From positions 1 through 5,307 of the forward strand of contig CAZIRB010000135.1 in assembly GCA_964541695.1 (NCBI GenBank): DNA of 5,307 nt, in the 5' to 3' direction. The notes under the pieces were generated by a model. It did not search any database, was not told the origin of the DNA, and worked only from the letters and a program-made list of their open reading frames with translations. Position 1 is the stretch's first letter. Each line of letters starts with the position of its first letter. Position numbers and translations under genes: made by a program. Source of the DNA: CAZKGE01 sp964541695. GTDB lineage: Bacteria > Bacillota > Clostridia > Christensenellales > CAG-138. This document shows positions 3,905-5,307 of this stretch, in pieces.

Positions 3905-4945
3905 ATGGCAAAGCAAAAGACGGGCGAGCGCACGCTGCTGTTTTCCACGTCGCCGCGCATCGTGTCGAGCGCGGCGGTGGTGGCCAAGGACGAGGGCGAG
4001 GGCCCGCTCGGCAATCTGTTTGACCTCGTGCTCAAGGACGACACCTGGGGTGAGGACAGCTTTGAGAAGGCGGAGTGCCGCATGTTCGAGACGGCCGTGC
4101 GCATGGCGCTCGACAAGGTCGACGAATCGCCGGCGTCGCTCGACTGCCTGCTCGGCGGCGACCTGCTCAACCAGATCGTGACCGCAAACTTTGCGGCGCG
4201 GCAGCTCAAAGCCCCGTTTCTCGGCTTGTACGGCGCGTGTTCGACGATGGCGGAATCGCTTTTGATCGGCAACGTGCTCATCGACGGCGGCTTTGCCGAC
4301 CGCGTCGCGTGCGTAGCCTCGAGCCATTTCTCGACGGCGGAGCGGCAGTACCGGTTGCCGCTCGAGATGGGCACGACGAGCACGCCGACCTCGCAGCGTA
4401 CGGTCACGGGCTCGGGCTGCGTGCTGCTCTCGTCGAAGCGCGGCGAAAAGGACGTGTTCCATAACGTGCGCGTCAAGGCCGCGACGATCGGCAAGGTCGT
4501 CGACCTCGGCATCACGGACGCGAGCAACATGGGCGCGGCCATGGCGCCCGCGGCCTGCGACACGATCGTGACGCACCTAAAGGATATGAATAGGAAGGTT
4601 ACGGACTACGACCTCGTCGTGACGGGCGACCTCGGAAGCTTCGGCGCGGAGGCGCTGTACGCGCTCTGCGCGGAGCACGGCGTCGACCTGTCCGGCCGGC
4701 ACGTGGACTGCGGGAATCTCATCTACCACCCGGAACAGAAGTTTAACTGCGGCGGCTCGGGCTGTGGCTGCTCGGCGGTCACGCTCTCGTCGTTTCTGCT
4801 CAAAAAAATCGAGGAAGGCGGCTGCAAGCGCATGCTGTTCCTGGCTACGGGCGCGCTACTGTCGCCGCTGAGCTCCATGCAGGGCGAGAGCATCCCTGGG
4901 ATCGCGCACGCGGTCGTGCTGGAGCAGCAGAAGGAGATCGGCTGA
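3905..4945 (+). CDS. spoVAD: Stage V sporulation protein AD (dipicolinate-binding, thiolase fold)
   Basis: A soluble, membrane-associated component of the SpoVA system that binds dipicolinic acid and is needed for its uptake into the spore. It is 346 aa, close to the usual 335-345. The fold is thiolase-like: a GGDLLNQI segment (84-91), then LGLYGACSTMAES (106-118) with C112 where condensing enzymes carry the active-site Cys, SSHFSTAERQYRLPLE (139-154), a TGDLGSFG motif, and a cysteine-rich NCGGSGCGCSA near residues 281-291 that is characteristic of SpoVAD. It is not expected to be a thiolase. AAGGAGG at 3887-3893 lies 11 nt before the ATG. Its TGA overlaps the ATG of spoVAEb by one base. Confidence 0.97.
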   Translation: MAKQKTGERTLLFSTSPRIVSSAAVVAKDEGEGPLGNLFDLVLKDDTWGEDSFEKAECRMFETAVRMALDKVDESPASLDCLLGGDLLNQIVTANFAARQLKAPFLGLYGACSTMAESLLIGNVLIDGGFADRVACVASSHFSTAERQYRLPLEMGTTSTPTSQRTVTGSGCVLLSSKRGEKDVFHNVRVKAATIGKVVDLGITDASNMGAAMAPAACDTIVTHLKDMNRKVTDYDLVVTGDLGSFGAEALYALCAEHGVDLSGRHVDCGNLIYHPEQKFNCGGSGCGCSAVTLSSFLLKKIEEGGCKRMLFLATGALLSPLSSMQGESIPGIAHAVVLEQQKEIG

Positions 4946-5307
4946 TGGAGTGGCAAAAGTATCTGTTCGCGTTCTTGGTGGGCGGCGGCCTCTGCGTAAT
5001 CGGCCAGCTGCTGATCAGCCTGACGCGCATGACGCCCGCGCGTATCCTCGTGCTGTTTGTGACCAGCGGCGTGGTGCTCGGCGCGCTCGGCGTGTACGAG
5101 CCGCTCGTCGAGTTTGCGGGCGCGGGCGCGAGCGTTCCGCTCACGGGCTTCGGCAACGCTCTGGCCAAGGGCGCGTTGAAGGGCGCGGCCGAAACCGGCG
5201 TGCTCGGCGCGTTCACGGGCGGTATCACGGCCACGGCCGGCGGCATCGCTGCGGCCGTCGCCTTCGGGTATCTGTTCGCGCTGCTCGGCAAGGCGCGGAC
5301 GAAGTAG
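4945..5307 (+). CDS. spoVAE: Stage V sporulation protein AE, short form (SpoVAEb)
   Basis: A small hydrophobic subunit of the SpoVA dipicolinate channel in the spore inner membrane. It is 120 aa, the normal length of the AEb form. Motifs: FLVGGGLCVIGQLL (10-23), LTRMTPARILV (26-36), GVVLGALGVYEPLVEFAGAGASVPLTGFGNALAKG (42-76) and GGITATAGGIAAAV (92-105). Two of these, GG-x-x-C-x-IGQL and GAG-x-x-VP-x-TGF, recur in SpoVAC, showing that the two subunits are paralogous. It starts inside the spoVAD stop (TGATG), with AAGGAG at 4931-4936 serving as its ribosome binding site. Such overlap suggests fixed-ratio synthesis. The stop codon is the last three bases of the window. Confidence 0.97.
   Translation: MEWQKYLFAFLVGGGLCVIGQLLISLTRMTPARILVLFVTSGVVLGALGVYEPLVEFAGAGASVPLTGFGNALAKGALKGAAETGVLGAFTGGITATAGGIAAAVAFGYLFALLGKARTK

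Noticed and set aside
3749..4576. Long minus-strand frames opposite spoVAD
   Set aside because: They are shadow frames of a clear spoVAD, with no start signals or recognisable domains.

Overview
The window is a GC-rich piece of chromosome from an endospore-forming bacterium. The spoVAC-spoVAD-spoVAEb cluster places it in Bacillota. The absence of spoVAA and spoVAB immediately upstream, the strong GGAGG-type ribosome binding sites and the high GC point to Clostridia (a high-GC gut-type Eubacteriales or Christensenellales lineage). That placement is inference. A run of exactly 100 N marks a scaffold join, so this is a draft or metagenome assembly.

Layout. (1) Positions 1-1407, plus strand: the end of a pyrimidine biosynthesis operon, with 13 codons of a preceding gene (perhaps pyrD), then pyrF and pyrE, the last two steps to UMP. 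(2) Positions 1408-2042: a gene-free stretch filled with a duplicated unit of about 162 bp. Each full unit carries four different perfect hairpins in fixed order, and the N gap interrupts the second copy. (3) Positions 2043-2079: a strong hairpin terminator shared by converging transcripts. (4) Positions 2095-2937, minus strand: rplM-rpsI (ribosomal proteins L13 and S9), with a clear TTGACA-17-TAGACT promoter and a leader of about 88 nt that can fold. (5) Positions 3062-3142: the divergent intergenic half, with a candidate forespore (sigma-G type) -10 element CATACTA. (6) Positions 3143-5307, plus strand: a five-gene sporulation operon. It holds two small genes not in the long-ORF set (a 50-aa TTG-start membrane peptide and a 44-aa highly charged peptide that overlap each other), then spoVAC, spoVAD and spoVAEb.

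How it works together: PyrE and PyrF act in sequence on orotate. L13 and S9 are co-transcribed ribosomal proteins, probably with leader-based autoregulation. The SpoVA proteins form the channel that moves Ca-dipicolinate into the developing spore and out again at germination. A growth-linked promoter (rplM) and a putative forespore promoter (spoVA) therefore sit back to back in about 200 bp.

The points most worth a second look are the two small genes ahead of spoVAC, the hairpin-array repeat, and evidence that the 100-N gap is artificial: its two flanks are identical over 52 nt, as if two overlapping contig ends had been scaffolded rather than merged.
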